43,140 nucleotides of DNA from an uncultured Pseudomonadota bacterium (GCA_903921785.1 CAIXRH010000164.1:1-43140), one strand, 5' to 3'; counted from the first letter of the stretch, positions 24,577 through 33,090 are shown. Notes: a model not told the origin generated them from the letters alone. Numbers and translations: made by a program.

Positions 24577-25266
24577 CTAGTAGTGGTAGGCGAGGTAGTG
24601 AGAGGGGTTCGCGAGCCACGCCGCGTACTCTTCCGGCGTGTCCACGTGGAGCTTGGCCGGCATGATGCCGTGGCCGATGCCGCAGATCTCGGTGCACTGC
24701 ACGTCGAACTCACCGGCGAGGGTGGGCTTGAACCAGCCCGTGATCACGCGGCCAGGGATCGCGTCCTGCTTGAGGCGGAACAGCGGCACGCTGAAGCTGT
24801 GGATGACGTCCTTGCTGGCGAGCTCGAACTTGTAGGTCTTGCCGAGCTGCACGTGGAGCTCATCCACCGTGGTGATGTCGTCCATGGTGTCGAGCTCGCC
24901 GTCGGGGCCGGCGTGCTGGAACGTCCACGCCCACTGCTGGGCGGTGATGCGCACCGTCTCGTCGGTCTGGGGCATCGAGATCTTCACCTCGGTCCACACC
25001 GAGATCGCGCCGACGATGAGCGCGACGTCGCAGACGAGGATCAACCGGTGGGGAATCTCCACCCAGTTGTACTTGATCTTGTGCTCGGCGTGCTCATCGA
25101 AGTACGCGGCCTTCTCGCCCGGCTTCTTGCGGTAGCGCCAGAGCAGCCAGAAGAACATGCCCTCGGCGAAGAGGAACCAGAAGCCCACCATGAGGAAGAT
25201 CATCCACACCAGGCCATCGATATGGCTGGCGTAGGACGAACCCTGCTTCATGTAATGTTCGAGCAT
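24577..25266 (-). CDS. ctaC: cytochrome c oxidase subunit II
   Basis: The 229-residue protein has two membrane helices (about 18-43 and 74-92) and a periplasmic cupredoxin domain with the complete CuA site: H156 in KDVIHSFSVP, C191, E193, C195, H199 and M202 in CTEICGIGHGIM. The aromatic QQWAWTFQH (110-118) is the electron-entry region. No cytochrome c domain is fused at the C-terminus, so separate cytochromes (25400-26032 and 20348-20944) are the probable donors. It lacks a recognisable cleavable lipoprotein signal. The ATG at 25266 gives a normal N-terminus. It is the first large oxidase subunit gene in transcription order. Confidence 0.96.
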   Translation of the reverse strand: MLEHYMKQGSSYASHIDGLVWMIFLMVGFWFLFAEGMFFWLLWRYRKKPGEKAAYFDEHAEHKIKYNWVEIPHRLILVCDVALIVGAISVWTEVKISMPQTDETVRITAQQWAWTFQHAGPDGELDTMDDITTVDELHVQLGKTYKFELASKDVIHSFSVPLFRLKQDAIPGRVITGWFKPTLAGEFDVQCTEICGIGHGIMPAKLHVDTPEEYAAWLANPSHYLAYHY

Positions 25267-25278
25267 GTACGCTCCGAC

Positions 25279-25392
25279 TCAGGACAGGACGTAGAGGACG
25301 ACAGCGAGGCCGTAGGCGACGACCCCGGCGATCGTGATGACGAAGACCTGCGTCGCGAGACGCTCCGCTTCGTTGGGCGCGGCGTGGTTCAT
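25279..25392 (-). CDS. 37-residue single-helix membrane protein
   Basis: A short frame between the diheme cytochrome and subunit II genes reads MNHAAPNEAERLATQVFV, then ITIAGVVAYGLAVVLYVLS. The second half is one membrane helix ending at the stop. Start and stop sit 7 bp after the cytochrome gene's stop and 12 bp before subunit II, the spacing typical of this operon. Small single-helix proteins accompany many oxidase operons and act as assembly factors or accessory subunits. I do not recognise a specific family. The evidence is position, composition and clean ends. Confidence 0.55.
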   Translation of the reverse strand: MNHAAPNEAERLATQVFVITIAGVVAYGLAVVLYVLS

Positions 25393-25399
25393 TCCAGCC

Positions 25400-26032
25400 T
25401 CACAGGGTGTGGATGTAGGCGGCGAGGTCGCGCATGGCGGCTTCGTCGGGGATGGTGCCCGCGATGCCCTTCATGGTGGCGCCCGCGGTGTCGGCCGGGT
25501 CGTAGGCCCGCACGCCACCCTTGAACTTGGTGAGCTGCCGGACGACGTACCAGTCGGCTTGACCGGCGATCTTCGGCGCCTTCAAGTCGGGGTTGCCCTG
25601 GCCGTCGGCCCCGTGGCAGGCCGCGCAGGTGGCGAAGGCCGCCTGACCCTTGGTGGCATCGCCGCCCATGGTGGCTTCGGTCTTCACCGCCGGGAGGGAC
25701 GCGACGTATTCGGCGACCACCTTCACATCCGCCGGGTCCTTCACCGTGCGCGACATGGGGCGCATCTTCAGGCCCTCCACATCGTCCGGGTGGGCGCCGC
25801 GAAGGCCCGTCTGGAAGTGCAGGAACTGCGCCTCGATGTACCAGGCGGGCAGCCCGGCGATCGGCGGGGCCTGCACGAGGGTGGACCCCTCGCCGCTCTT
25901 CCCGTGGCACTGCTCGCAGTTGGTGTAGAGCACCTGGCCCCTGGCGACGCCGCTGGCCGGGAGCTCAGTGCACCCAGAGGCGGCAGTCAGCGCCAGAGCC
26001 AGCGCGACCAGGGTCGAACGAACCGAAACCAT
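25400..26032 (-). CDS. diheme cytochrome c (cytochrome c4-like)
   Basis: The 210-residue protein begins with a signal peptide, VSVRSTLVALALALTAASGC, with a lipobox-like Cys, so it is probably membrane-anchored in the periplasm. Two class I heme domains follow, with NCEQCHG near residue 39 and TCAACHG near residue 134, each with the c4-type features GLPAWYIEAQ / GQADWYVVRQL and a Met region (LKMRPM; ATMKG). It is a likely electron donor to the oxidase. The ATG at 26032 is preferred to one five codons upstream because it gives a better signal peptide. CCCCTAAC at 26065-26072 (GTTAGGGG on its strand) is a possible -10 box, so this could be a promoter for the oxidase cluster. Confidence 0.9.
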   Translation of the reverse strand: MVSVRSTLVALALALTAASGCTELPASGVARGQVLYTNCEQCHGKSGEGSTLVQAPPIAGLPAWYIEAQFLHFQTGLRGAHPDDVEGLKMRPMSRTVKDPADVKVVAEYVASLPAVKTEATMGGDATKGQAAFATCAACHGADGQGNPDLKAPKIAGQADWYVVRQLTKFKGGVRAYDPADTAGATMKGIAGTIPDEAAMRDLAAYIHTL

Positions 26033-26089
26033 GGGCCTCTTCTCCACCAGGGGGGGGTCGGGGGCCCCTAACTATTATGGACCCGCCGT

Positions 26090-26803
26090 TCAGGCACCAA
26101 GAAAATGGCGCGCCCGCTGCATCGCAGAAGGAACGAGGACAATTGCAGCGATGGCCGCGATGGCGGCCCACTGCGAGGCGTAGTGCAGAGACGTGTCGTC
26201 TCGCACAGGCACCCGATCATAGCCGTTTTCGATGGGCGCTTTCCCACAATTCGCACCGTCGATGGCCCCCTCGACGACAAACACCGATGTCGCGACGTCA
26301 TTGGCGGTGTTGATTGTCGCCCAGGCCTTCGCTGGCCAGATGCGGGTGCCGTGCCCGATGGTCGGCTCGATGTCGGTACGCCCGGTCGCGGGGCGGACCT
26401 GTCCGGTGAGCGTGGCGTCGGTCTCGTGGGTGAGCCGCTGCGCCACGTCCTCCAGCGTTTCGACCGGCGTCCAGCCACGGTCCACCATCAAGACGGCTCC
26501 GTCCGCCCGCACGAACCGCTGCACGAGGCCGTAGCCGAGCTGGTCGTGGGCCATCCGCCCCGCGATCAGCTCCGGTGCACCGTCGTATTTGCCGGACCAC
26601 CTCACCACGTGCCACGCGGACGAGGCGTCCAGCGGCGCCGTCGGGTCCAGAGGAGGCGAGTCGGCGAGGGTGATCGCGATCTCCCGGCCGGCGTTGCGCT
26701 CGCCGTCACGGTTCACCTGCCAACGGCACAGGAACAACGCTACGATTACCACGAATGCCGCCCCGAGCCGGATGCCGCGGGGCACCTTGGGTGCCGGGTC
26801 CAT
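26090..26803 (-). CDS. SURF1-family protein
   Basis: The 237-residue protein has the SURF1/Shy1 plan: one membrane helix near the N-terminus (GAAFVVIVALFLCRWQVNRDGER, carrying the family's WQxxR-like start), a periplasmic domain with SGKYDG and LMVDRGWTPVE (the family's VNRGWVP motif), and a C-terminal helix (YASQWAAIAAIAAIVLVPSAMQRAR, matching the usual YAxQWFxxA). SURF1 helps insert heme a into subunit I. It lies upstream of the oxidase genes in the same direction. The ATG at 26803 gives the normal N-terminus. GGTTACCC (minus strand; 26811-26818) just upstream is a likely -10 box. Confidence 0.85.
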   Translation of the reverse strand: MDPAPKVPRGIRLGAAFVVIVALFLCRWQVNRDGERNAGREIAITLADSPPLDPTAPLDASSAWHVVRWSGKYDGAPELIAGRMAHDQLGYGLVQRFVRADGAVLMVDRGWTPVETLEDVAQRLTHETDATLTGQVRPATGRTDIEPTIGHGTRIWPAKAWATINTANDVATSVFVVEGAIDGANCGKAPIENGYDRVPVRDDTSLHYASQWAAIAAIAAIVLVPSAMQRARHFLGA

Positions 26804-26810
26804 CGGCCGC

Positions 26811-26818
26811 GGGTAACC
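26811..26818 (-). promoter_or_regulatory. candidate -10 box of the SURF1/oxidase cluster
   Basis: On the minus strand GGTTACCC lies only about 8 nt before the ATG at 26803. It belongs to the GG(T/A)TA group found before many genes here. At that distance the mRNA would be leaderless or nearly so. Confidence 0.35.
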
Positions 26819-26896
26819 GATCAGACACAAGGGGTAGGCATTCGCGCCTCGGCGAGCGGGCGTCGCCGGCGCCTCCCGGCGCCCCGAGTCCATCGG

Positions 26897-27709
26897 CTAT
26901 CCGCGCGAAGGGCCCCGCTCCAGCACCTCCGCCAACCGCGACCCTTCCGCCCCCCGCAGCACCTTCGTGGCCGCGAACGCCGCACGGAGCGGGCCGAGGT
27001 CCACGATGAACGTGGCGACGTCAGGGACGATGCCCCGGTTTGCGTCCCGCAACGCGGCCTCCATGGGATCGAGCGCGGCCCGCAGCCGCTCCATCAGCTC
27101 CCGCCGCGCGGGCGGCGCGTCGGGGGTGTGGGCCACGCGGAGGTCCCGGAGCCGGTGTTCCAACCACGTGAGGTGCGGGGCGTTCACCACTGCGGAGCCC
27201 TCGGTGCGGAGCACCCAGGGCACCACCGACAGGCCGGTCACCGTCTCAAGCAGCTCCCGTGCGTGCCTCGCCCGCTGCTGGCGCGAGAGGTCGAGGAGCT
27301 CGCGCCTCCGGAATTCGTGCCGGACCGCGACCGCGAGCCCACCCAGGGCGAAGGCGCCCCAGAAGATCGGCGCGACGCCGATGCCGAAGAGCAGCCCGCC
27401 CCACTCCGAGATCGCGCCCCCCACCGCCGCGACCACGGCGAAGCTGACGATCATCCCGATCACCACCGGCCGCGGGACGCCTCCAGTGAGCCAGGCGATC
27501 GGGTGGCTCGCGAGGTTGACGTTCAGCTCCGCCGCGTCCAGCTCGGCGAGGTGCAACCTCAGCTCCCGCAGGCCGTCCGCCGCCGTTCCGGTCGCCGTGC
27601 CCGGCTCCACGAACCAGCCGCCCTGGTGCAGCGCGGTGCGCCAGGTGTCCGCGCGGTCCCGGCCGTCGAGGCGCTCGAAGAGCAGCGGGTCCAGGCGGAC
27701 GAGGCGCAC
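26897..27709 (-). CDS. hypothetical membrane protein
   Basis: The 270-residue protein from a GTG start has a soluble N-terminus with a short strand pattern (RLVRLDPLLFERLDGRDRADTW), two adjacent membrane segments (about 80-100 PRPVVIGMIVSFAVVAAVGGAI and 105-128 GLLFGIGVAPIFWGAFALGGLAVAV), and a long helical cytoplasmic tail rich in Arg and Leu. No family recognised. It starts 3 bp after the stop of the tandem PilT gene, so it is translated from the same mRNA and may work with it, for example at the pilus base, but nothing in the protein confirms that. Confidence 0.7.
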   Translation of the reverse strand: MRLVRLDPLLFERLDGRDRADTWRTALHQGGWFVEPGTATGTAADGLRELRLHLAELDAAELNVNLASHPIAWLTGGVPRPVVIGMIVSFAVVAAVGGAISEWGGLLFGIGVAPIFWGAFALGGLAVAVRHEFRRRELLDLSRQQRARHARELLETVTGLSVVPWVLRTEGSAVVNAPHLTWLEHRLRDLRVAHTPDAPPARRELMERLRAALDPMEAALRDANRGIVPDVATFIVDLGPLRAAFAATKVLRGAEGSRLAEVLERGPSRG

Positions 27710-27712
27710 GCG

Positions 27713-29935
27713 TCACCCGCCCCAGCCCTTGCGGGGAGGCGGCGGCGCCGGAGGGGGAGGCGCGGGCGCGTCTGCCCCGATGGGGTTGAGTGACTTGGGG
27801 TTCACGATGAAGCGCATCGCCTCGTCGAAGCTGATCCTCCCAGACTCGTAGGACTCCTTCAGGGCGAAGTCCATCGTCACCATCCCCTCCCGCCGCGCCG
27901 TCTCCATGGAGTTGTGGACCTGATGGAGCTTGTCGTCGCGGATGAGGGTGCGGACCGCGGGGCTGCCGAGGAGCACCTCGAACACCGCCACTCGCCCCGT
28001 GCCGCCCTTGTGGGGGAGGAGCCGCTGGGAGACCACCCCAAGCAGGCATGCCGCGAGCTGCGCGCGCGCTTGATCCTGCTGGTGACTGGGGAAGGTGTCG
28101 ACGATGCGGTCCACGGTCTGGGGGGCGTCGTTGGCGTGGAGCGTGGCCATCACCAGGTGGCCGGTCTCGGCCGCGGTGAGCGCGGCGCTGATCGTCTCGG
28201 CGTCGCGCATCTCGCCGACGAGCACCACGTCCGGGTCCTGGCGGAGGATGTACTTCAGCGCCGCGCTGAAGCTCCCCGTGTCCGCGCCGACCTCCCGCTG
28301 GTCGATCGTGGCCAGGCGGCTCTTGTGCACGAACTCGATGGGGTCCTCGACGGTGATGATCCGGCAGGCCCGCTGCCGGTTCACCCGGTCCACCAGGCAG
28401 GCGAGGGTGGTGCTCTTGCCGGAGCCGGTCGGCCCCACCACGAGGACGAGGCCCTGGGGTCGGTCGGCCATCTTGAGGACGGCGTCGGGGATGCCGAGCA
28501 CGTCGGCGCTGGGCACCTCGGAGGCGATGGAGCGGAGCGCCGCCGCCATCTGCCCCTTCTGGTAGTAGGCGTTCACCCGGAACCGCTTGCCGTCGCCGAG
28601 GGCGAGCGCGAAGTCGACCTCCCGCTCCAGCTCGTATTGGGCCCGTTGGCGGGCGCTCATCACCGAGTACAAGAGCGTGCGCATGTCCGCCTCGGACAGC
28701 GCCGTCTGGTCCAGCGGCGTGAGCACGCCGGAGATGCGCACCAGGGGCGGCCGGCCGGCCGTCAGGTGGAGGTCGGAGGCGCCGCGCTGGTCCGCCGCCG
28801 CGAGGAGCGCCTTCAGATCCAGACCGTGGTCGGTCTGGTCGGCGCCCGCCTTGAACTGGCTCGCCCCGGCGCCCATGCCGCGCGCCAGCAGCGCGAACTC
28901 GTCCGGGTTGGAGGCCGCCGCCACGCCCACCTCGTACTTGATGGTGCCCGCGCGGTGTAGCCGCAGGAGGGACTGGTTGAACGAGAGGTTCAGCGGGTCC
29001 GTCGAGCCGCGCATGAGGTCCTGGAGCTCATCCACGCGCTGTTCGCGGAGGAGGCGCGCCACCGCCGGCGTGTTCGCGAGGACCTCGGCGGCGAGGACAC
29101 GCCCCTTGCCGTCGGCGCGAGGGAGGAGACGCTGGGAGACGATGCCGACGAGGCACAATGACAGGTCGAGCGCGGCTTGAGCACGCATCGCGTCGGGGAA
29201 GTAGGCCAGGATGCGCTGGAGGGTCTGCGTCGCGTCGATCGCGTGGATCGAGGCCAGGACCAGGTGTCCGGTAAGCGCGGCGGAGATCGCCACGCCCATC
29301 GTCTCGGCGTCGCGCATCTCCCCGACGAGGATCACGTCCGGGCTCTGGCGCACCACGTGACGGAGCGCGCTGTGGAACGACGCGGAGTCCCCGCCGATCT
29401 CCCGCTGCGTGACCCGCGCGCGGATGTCCCGGTGCACGAACTCGATGGGGTCCTCGATGGTGACGATGTGCGCGGCGCGGGTGCGGTTCACGTGATGCAC
29501 CAGGGACGCCAACGTCGTGCTCTTCCCGGAGCCCGTCGCGCCCGTGACCAGCACGAGGCCGCGCGGCTGCTCCACGAAGGTGGCGAGAGCGGCCGGCAAC
29601 CCGAGGGAGGTGATCTCGATCGCCCCCGGCGGCACCGCCCGCGCGACGACCCCGAGGATGCCCTGCTGGCGGAGCACCGAGAGGCGCAGGCGCTTGCCGC
29701 CGGGCAGCGTCGCGCCCACGTCGAGGTCGCCGGTCTCGTCGAACCGTCGGCGCGCCAGCGGCGGCACCACCGCGTCGAGGAGCTCCCGCATCGCGTCGGG
29801 CTCGGTCGCCGGCTCGTTGAGCGTTCGGAGCTGGCCGTGCACCCGCGCCGCCGGGACCTTCCCCTCCGTGAGAAAGAGATCGGAGGCGCCAGAGGCCTCC
29901 ATCATCCCGAGCAGGTCGACGAGCGGGGTGGGCAT
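27713..29935 (-). CDS. tandem PilT-PilT retraction ATPase fusion
   Basis: The 740-residue protein consists of two complete PilT/PilU-type ATPases in one chain. Copy 1 (1-350) has Walker A GATGSGKST at 132-140, Asp-box EDPIEF at 161-166, Walker B DVILVGEMRD at 200-209 and SIHAID at 230-235. Copy 2 (373-725) has GPTGSGKST at 501-509, EDPIEF at 530-535, DVVLVGEMRD at 569-578 and TLHAND at 598-603, plus AVRTLIRD, close to the PilT AIRNLIRE motif. Each starts with the PilT N-terminal SDL segment (GASDLFLTEGKVP; GASDLHLTAGRPP). PilT normally forms a hexamer of single-copy chains that retracts type IV pili; a double chain could form a trimer of fusions. Both halves look active. The tail is Pro-rich. 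Start is the ATG at 29935. Confidence 0.93.
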   Translation of the reverse strand: MPTPLVDLLGMMEASGASDLFLTEGKVPAARVHGQLRTLNEPATEPDAMRELLDAVVPPLARRRFDETGDLDVGATLPGGKRLRLSVLRQQGILGVVARAVPPGAIEITSLGLPAALATFVEQPRGLVLVTGATGSGKSTTLASLVHHVNRTRAAHIVTIEDPIEFVHRDIRARVTQREIGGDSASFHSALRHVVRQSPDVILVGEMRDAETMGVAISAALTGHLVLASIHAIDATQTLQRILAYFPDAMRAQAALDLSLCLVGIVSQRLLPRADGKGRVLAAEVLANTPAVARLLREQRVDELQDLMRGSTDPLNLSFNQSLLRLHRAGTIKYEVGVAAASNPDEFALLARGMGAGASQFKAGADQTDHGLDLKALLAAADQRGASDLHLTAGRPPLVRISGVLTPLDQTALSEADMRTLLYSVMSARQRAQYELEREVDFALALGDGKRFRVNAYYQKGQMAAALRSIASEVPSADVLGIPDAVLKMADRPQGLVLVVGPTGSGKSTTLACLVDRVNRQRACRIITVEDPIEFVHKSRLATIDQREVGADTGSFSAALKYILRQDPDVVLVGEMRDAETISAALTAAETGHLVMATLHANDAPQTVDRIVDTFPSHQQDQARAQLAACLLGVVSQRLLPHKGGTGRVAVFEVLLGSPAVRTLIRDDKLHQVHNSMETARREGMVTMDFALKESYESGRISFDEAMRFIVNPKSLNPIGADAPAPPPPAPPPPRKGWGG

Positions 29936-29940
29936 GGCCC

Positions 29941-29951
29941 GGAGTTTATCC
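29941..29951 (-). promoter_or_regulatory. candidate -10 box of the PilT fusion gene
   Basis: On the minus strand GGATAAACT contains TAAACT (TANNNT) and lies about 8 nt before the ATG. It sits between the PilT gene and the upstream lipoprotein gene, which end-to-start are only 24 bp apart. Confidence 0.35.
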
Positions 29952-29959
29952 GGCCCGCC

Positions 29960-30697
29960 CTACTCCAGCGGCGCCTCCACCACGACGGGCTCGCTCCAGT
30001 GGTCGAGCGCGTCGCTCACCGAGAGCGCCAGCTCCACGCTGGTGTAGGTGTCGACGAGGTTGGCGGCGCCGTAGGCGAGGGTGATGTCCTCCTCGGCCAC
30101 GACGCAGGTCGGGTCGTCGTCCAGGGTGATCTCGTTCATCTCCGAGTTCGGCTCGCCCGAAGTGTCCACCGAGCCGTCCACCACGTAGTCCATCCACATC
30201 CGGAACTTCGTCCGGTCCACATCGCCGTCGACATCGGTGAAGTGCAGGAGCACCGTCATCGCCGGGCCGGTCTCGCGGCCGAAGTCGAACGAGGGGTCGA
30301 AGGCGGGCTCCGCCGAGTCGATCACCGGGGCGTGGGGACCGCAGGTGTCGTCCACCACGCCGTCGCAGTTCTCGTCCACTTCGTTGCCACCGTCCTCCTC
30401 CACGCCCGGGTTGATGAGCGCGTTGGTGTCGTCGCAGTCCGTCCCGTCGGCGATGAAGCCCGACGGAGCGTCGCAGCCAGAGGTGGTCTCCAGAGGATCG
30501 CCGAAGCCGTCCGCGTCGTCGTCGGCGTACCAGACCGGGAGGTCGGCCACGTCCTCGTCGATCTGCCCGTCGCCGTCGTCGTCCTCGCCGTTGCAGGTCT
30601 CGGTGGGGGGCGGCGCGGAGTCGGCAGTGTCGGTGGCGCCGCCGAAGAGGCCGCAGCCGGGGAGGAAGAGCAGGGCGAGCAGCGGGAGGTGGCGCAT
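29960..30697 (-). CDS. MopE-motif lipoprotein
   Basis: The 245-residue protein begins RHLPLLALLFLPGC, a signal peptide with lipobox LPGC, and continues GLFGGATDTADSAPPPTETC. Two MopE-type Asp/Cys motifs follow (CNGEDDDGDGQIDED at about 36-49, then DCDDTNALINPGVEEDGG...CDGVVDD at about 87-117), proposed metal-binding repeats. The C-terminal 120 residues look like a beta-sandwich with conserved Asp clusters (FTDVDGDVDRTKF). It is probably a surface lipoprotein; the partner is unknown. Divergent from hrpB across 89 bp. On its strand GGTTATCC (30705-30712) is a candidate -10. Confidence 0.8.
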   Translation of the reverse strand: MRHLPLLALLFLPGCGLFGGATDTADSAPPPTETCNGEDDDGDGQIDEDVADLPVWYADDDADGFGDPLETTSGCDAPSGFIADGTDCDDTNALINPGVEEDGGNEVDENCDGVVDDTCGPHAPVIDSAEPAFDPSFDFGRETGPAMTVLLHFTDVDGDVDRTKFRMWMDYVVDGSVDTSGEPNSEMNEITLDDDPTCVVAEEDITLAYGAANLVDTYTSVELALSVSDALDHWSEPVVVEAPLE

Positions 30698-30704
30698 TTG
30701 GAGC

Positions 30705-30776
30705 GGATAACCGCCCGCGGGAGGTTGGCCAGCGCTGATTCCCCTCCCCCCACAGAGGCCCCCACCGCGGTAAGCC
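30705..30776. promoter_or_regulatory. divergent promoter region, lipoprotein gene and hrpB
   Basis: The 89-bp gap between the two start codons holds GGTTATCC on the minus strand (30705-30712) facing the lipoprotein gene and GGTAAGCC on the plus strand (30769-30776) facing hrpB. Both lie close to their starts. No clear operator was seen. Confidence 0.35.
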
Positions 30777-30786
30777 CCCCCGCCCG

Positions 30787-33090
30787 ATGCCCACCCCCCT
30801 GCCCATCGACGACGCCCTCCCCGCCGTGCGCGAGGCCCTGCGTACGTCCGGCGCCGTCGTCCTGGAAGCGCCGCCCGGCTCCGGCAAGACCACCCGGGTG
30901 CCCCTCGCGGTCGCCGCCGAGGTCACCGGGCAGGTGTGGGTGCTCGAACCTCGCCGCGTCGCCGCCCGGGCAGCCGCGCAGCGCGTCAGCGACGAGCTCG
31001 GCGAGCGCGTCGGCGAGACCGTCGGCTATGCGATGCGGCTCGACCGGCAGTCCAGTGAACGCACCCGGGTGCTCTACGTCACCGAGGCCCTCCTCACCCG
31101 GCGGCTGGACGACTTCGCCGATCTCGGCGCGGTGATCCTCGACGAGTTCCACGAACGCAGCATCCACACCGACGTGGCCCTCGCCTGGTGTCGGATGCTC
31201 CGGCGGCAGCGCCCCGACCTGAAGCTGGTGGTGATGTCCGCCACGCTCGACGGCGAGGCGGTCGCAAAGTTCCTGGGTTGCCCGCGGGTGCGCGCGGAGG
31301 GCCGGATGTTCCCGGTGGAGGTGCGCTACCTGGAGCGCAAGGACGAACGCCCGCTGGAGCTGCGCGTCGCGGCCGCCGTGGGCGTCGTAGAGGGCGACAC
31401 GCTCGTCTTCCTCCCCGGCATCGGCGAGATCGAGCGCACCGCGGCGCTCCTCGGCAACTACGAGGTCGTGCCCCTGCACGGCGAGCTCGAGGGCGCCGCC
31501 CAGGACCGCGCGCTCCGGGTGCCCCGCTCCCGACCGGAGGACGCGCCCCGCCGGGTGATCCTCGCCACCAACGTCGCGGAGACGAGCGTGACCGTGGAGG
31601 GGGTGCGCACCGTGATCGACACCGGGCTGGTGCGGCAGGCCGCCTACGACGCGTGGTCCGGGCTGCCCACGCTCGACCTCGGCCCCATCGCCCGCGACTC
31701 CGCCGCGCAGCGGGCCGGTCGCGCCGGCCGCCTCGGCCCCGGTGTGTGCTTGCGGATGTACAGCCGAGCGGACCACGACGCCCGCCCGGCGGAGACCGCC
31801 CCCGAAATCCGCCGGATCGACCTGAGCGCCACCGTCCTCGCCCTCGGCGGCCGCGAGCTGGAGTGGTTCGAGCCGCCCGCTCCCGCGGCGTGGCGCGCCG
31901 CCATCGCGCTCCTGGAGCGGCTGGGCGCCCTCGAACGCCACGATCGTGCGCTCCGCCGCACGGCGATCGGCGATGCGATGGCCCGGTTCCCGCTCCCGCC
32001 CCGCCTCGCCCGCGTGCTGATCGAAGCCGCCGCGCTTGGTGTCGGCCGCGAAGGCGCCGGACTGGTCACCCTCTTCGGCCGCCGCCTCGGCGGCGACCTC
32101 GTCCACCGTGCGCTCGACGGCGAGGGCGACCCTCGGGAGAAACGCCGCCTCGAAGGAATGCTCCCCCCCGGTGGCCGACCGCCGGCCGACCGCGAGCGTG
32201 CGCTCCGCCTCGCGCTCCTCGCCGGGCTCCCCGACCGCGTGGCGCGCCGCGAGGGTGGCCGCGTCCGCTTCGCCGACGGCGGCGCCGCCGAGAGCGAGCC
32301 GGGGAAGGACGGCTACGTGCTCGTCACCGAGGTCGACCGTAGCGGCACCCGGGTGCGCGCGCGGAACATGACCACGGTCGACGAAGACGCGCTCCTTGAG
32401 GGCGCCACCGTCCGCAACACGATGCGCTGGGTCGGCGAACGTGTGGAGGTGCGCGAGGAGCTTTGCTTCGGCGAGCTCGTCCTCGACGCTTCCCCCGGGC
32501 GCGGCGATCCAGCGGCCGTCGCCGATCTCCTCTTCGCCAACGCCCGGCCCACGATGCACCGGCTCGTGCCCGACTGGGACCGCGGCGTCGCCCTCCTTCA
32601 GCGGGTCGCCTTCCTCCGCCGCCGCGGCGTCGCCCTCCCCGAGCTCGACCTGGAGATCGCCGCCCGTGCCGCCTGCGAGGACTGCCGCTCCTTCGGAGAC
32701 CTCGGCGGCACCTCACTGATCGGGGCCATCCTCCGCGTGCTCGGCGACCCCGGGCTGGTGGACCGCCTTGCCCCCGAGACCGTGCGCATCCCGGGCCGTC
32801 CTCGCGCGGCGGTGGGCTACGACGCCGACGAGCCTTACGTGGAGTCCCGCATGCAGGACTTCTTCGGCCTCGCGGACGGCCCCCGGATCGGGGGCGACTA
32901 TGCGCTGGTGCTGCGCTTGCTCGCGCCGAACCAGCGCCCCGTTCAGGTGACCCGAGACCTCGCCGGGTTCTGGCAGCGCCACTGGCCCGCGCTGCGCAAG
33001 GAGCTGATGCGGAAGTACCCCCGGCACTACTGGCCAGAGGACCCGCTCAACGCCGAGCCGCCGCCACCCCGTCCGCCGCGCCCTCGCTGA
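30787..33090 (+). CDS. hrpB: ATP-dependent RNA helicase HrpB
   Basis: The 767-residue DEAH-box helicase matches bacterial HrpB. Walker A GSGKTT lies at about 31-36, ILDEFHERS (DEFH in place of DEAH, usual for HrpB) around 117-125, SATLD at 151-155 and AQRAGRAGRLGPG near 307-319. The C-terminal part ends in a typical HrpB region with PVQVTRDLAGFWQRHWPALRKELMRKYPRHYWPEDP, which is highly diagnostic. Members unwind RNA; the biological role of HrpB is not well defined. The length is slightly below the usual 800 or more. The ATG at 30787 is well placed. The long antisense frame is a GC-rich shadow. Confidence 0.96.
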   Translation: MPTPLPIDDALPAVREALRTSGAVVLEAPPGSGKTTRVPLAVAAEVTGQVWVLEPRRVAARAAAQRVSDELGERVGETVGYAMRLDRQSSERTRVLYVTEALLTRRLDDFADLGAVILDEFHERSIHTDVALAWCRMLRRQRPDLKLVVMSATLDGEAVAKFLGCPRVRAEGRMFPVEVRYLERKDERPLELRVAAAVGVVEGDTLVFLPGIGEIERTAALLGNYEVVPLHGELEGAAQDRALRVPRSRPEDAPRRVILATNVAETSVTVEGVRTVIDTGLVRQAAYDAWSGLPTLDLGPIARDSAAQRAGRAGRLGPGVCLRMYSRADHDARPAETAPEIRRIDLSATVLALGGRELEWFEPPAPAAWRAAIALLERLGALERHDRALRRTAIGDAMARFPLPPRLARVLIEAAALGVGREGAGLVTLFGRRLGGDLVHRALDGEGDPREKRRLEGMLPPGGRPPADRERALRLALLAGLPDRVARREGGRVRFADGGAAESEPGKDGYVLVTEVDRSGTRVRARNMTTVDEDALLEGATVRNTMRWVGERVEVREELCFGELVLDASPGRGDPAAVADLLFANARPTMHRLVPDWDRGVALLQRVAFLRRRGVALPELDLEIAARAACEDCRSFGDLGGTSLIGAILRVLGDPGLVDRLAPETVRIPGRPRAAVGYDADEPYVESRMQDFFGLADGPRIGGDYALVLRLLAPNQRPVQVTRDLAGFWQRHWPALRKELMRKYPRHYWPEDPLNAEPPPPRPPRPR

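Noticed and set aside
30322-32559. A 745-codon minus-strand frame over hrpB
   Set aside because: It is antisense to hrpB, whose helicase motifs and C-terminal signature are unmistakable.
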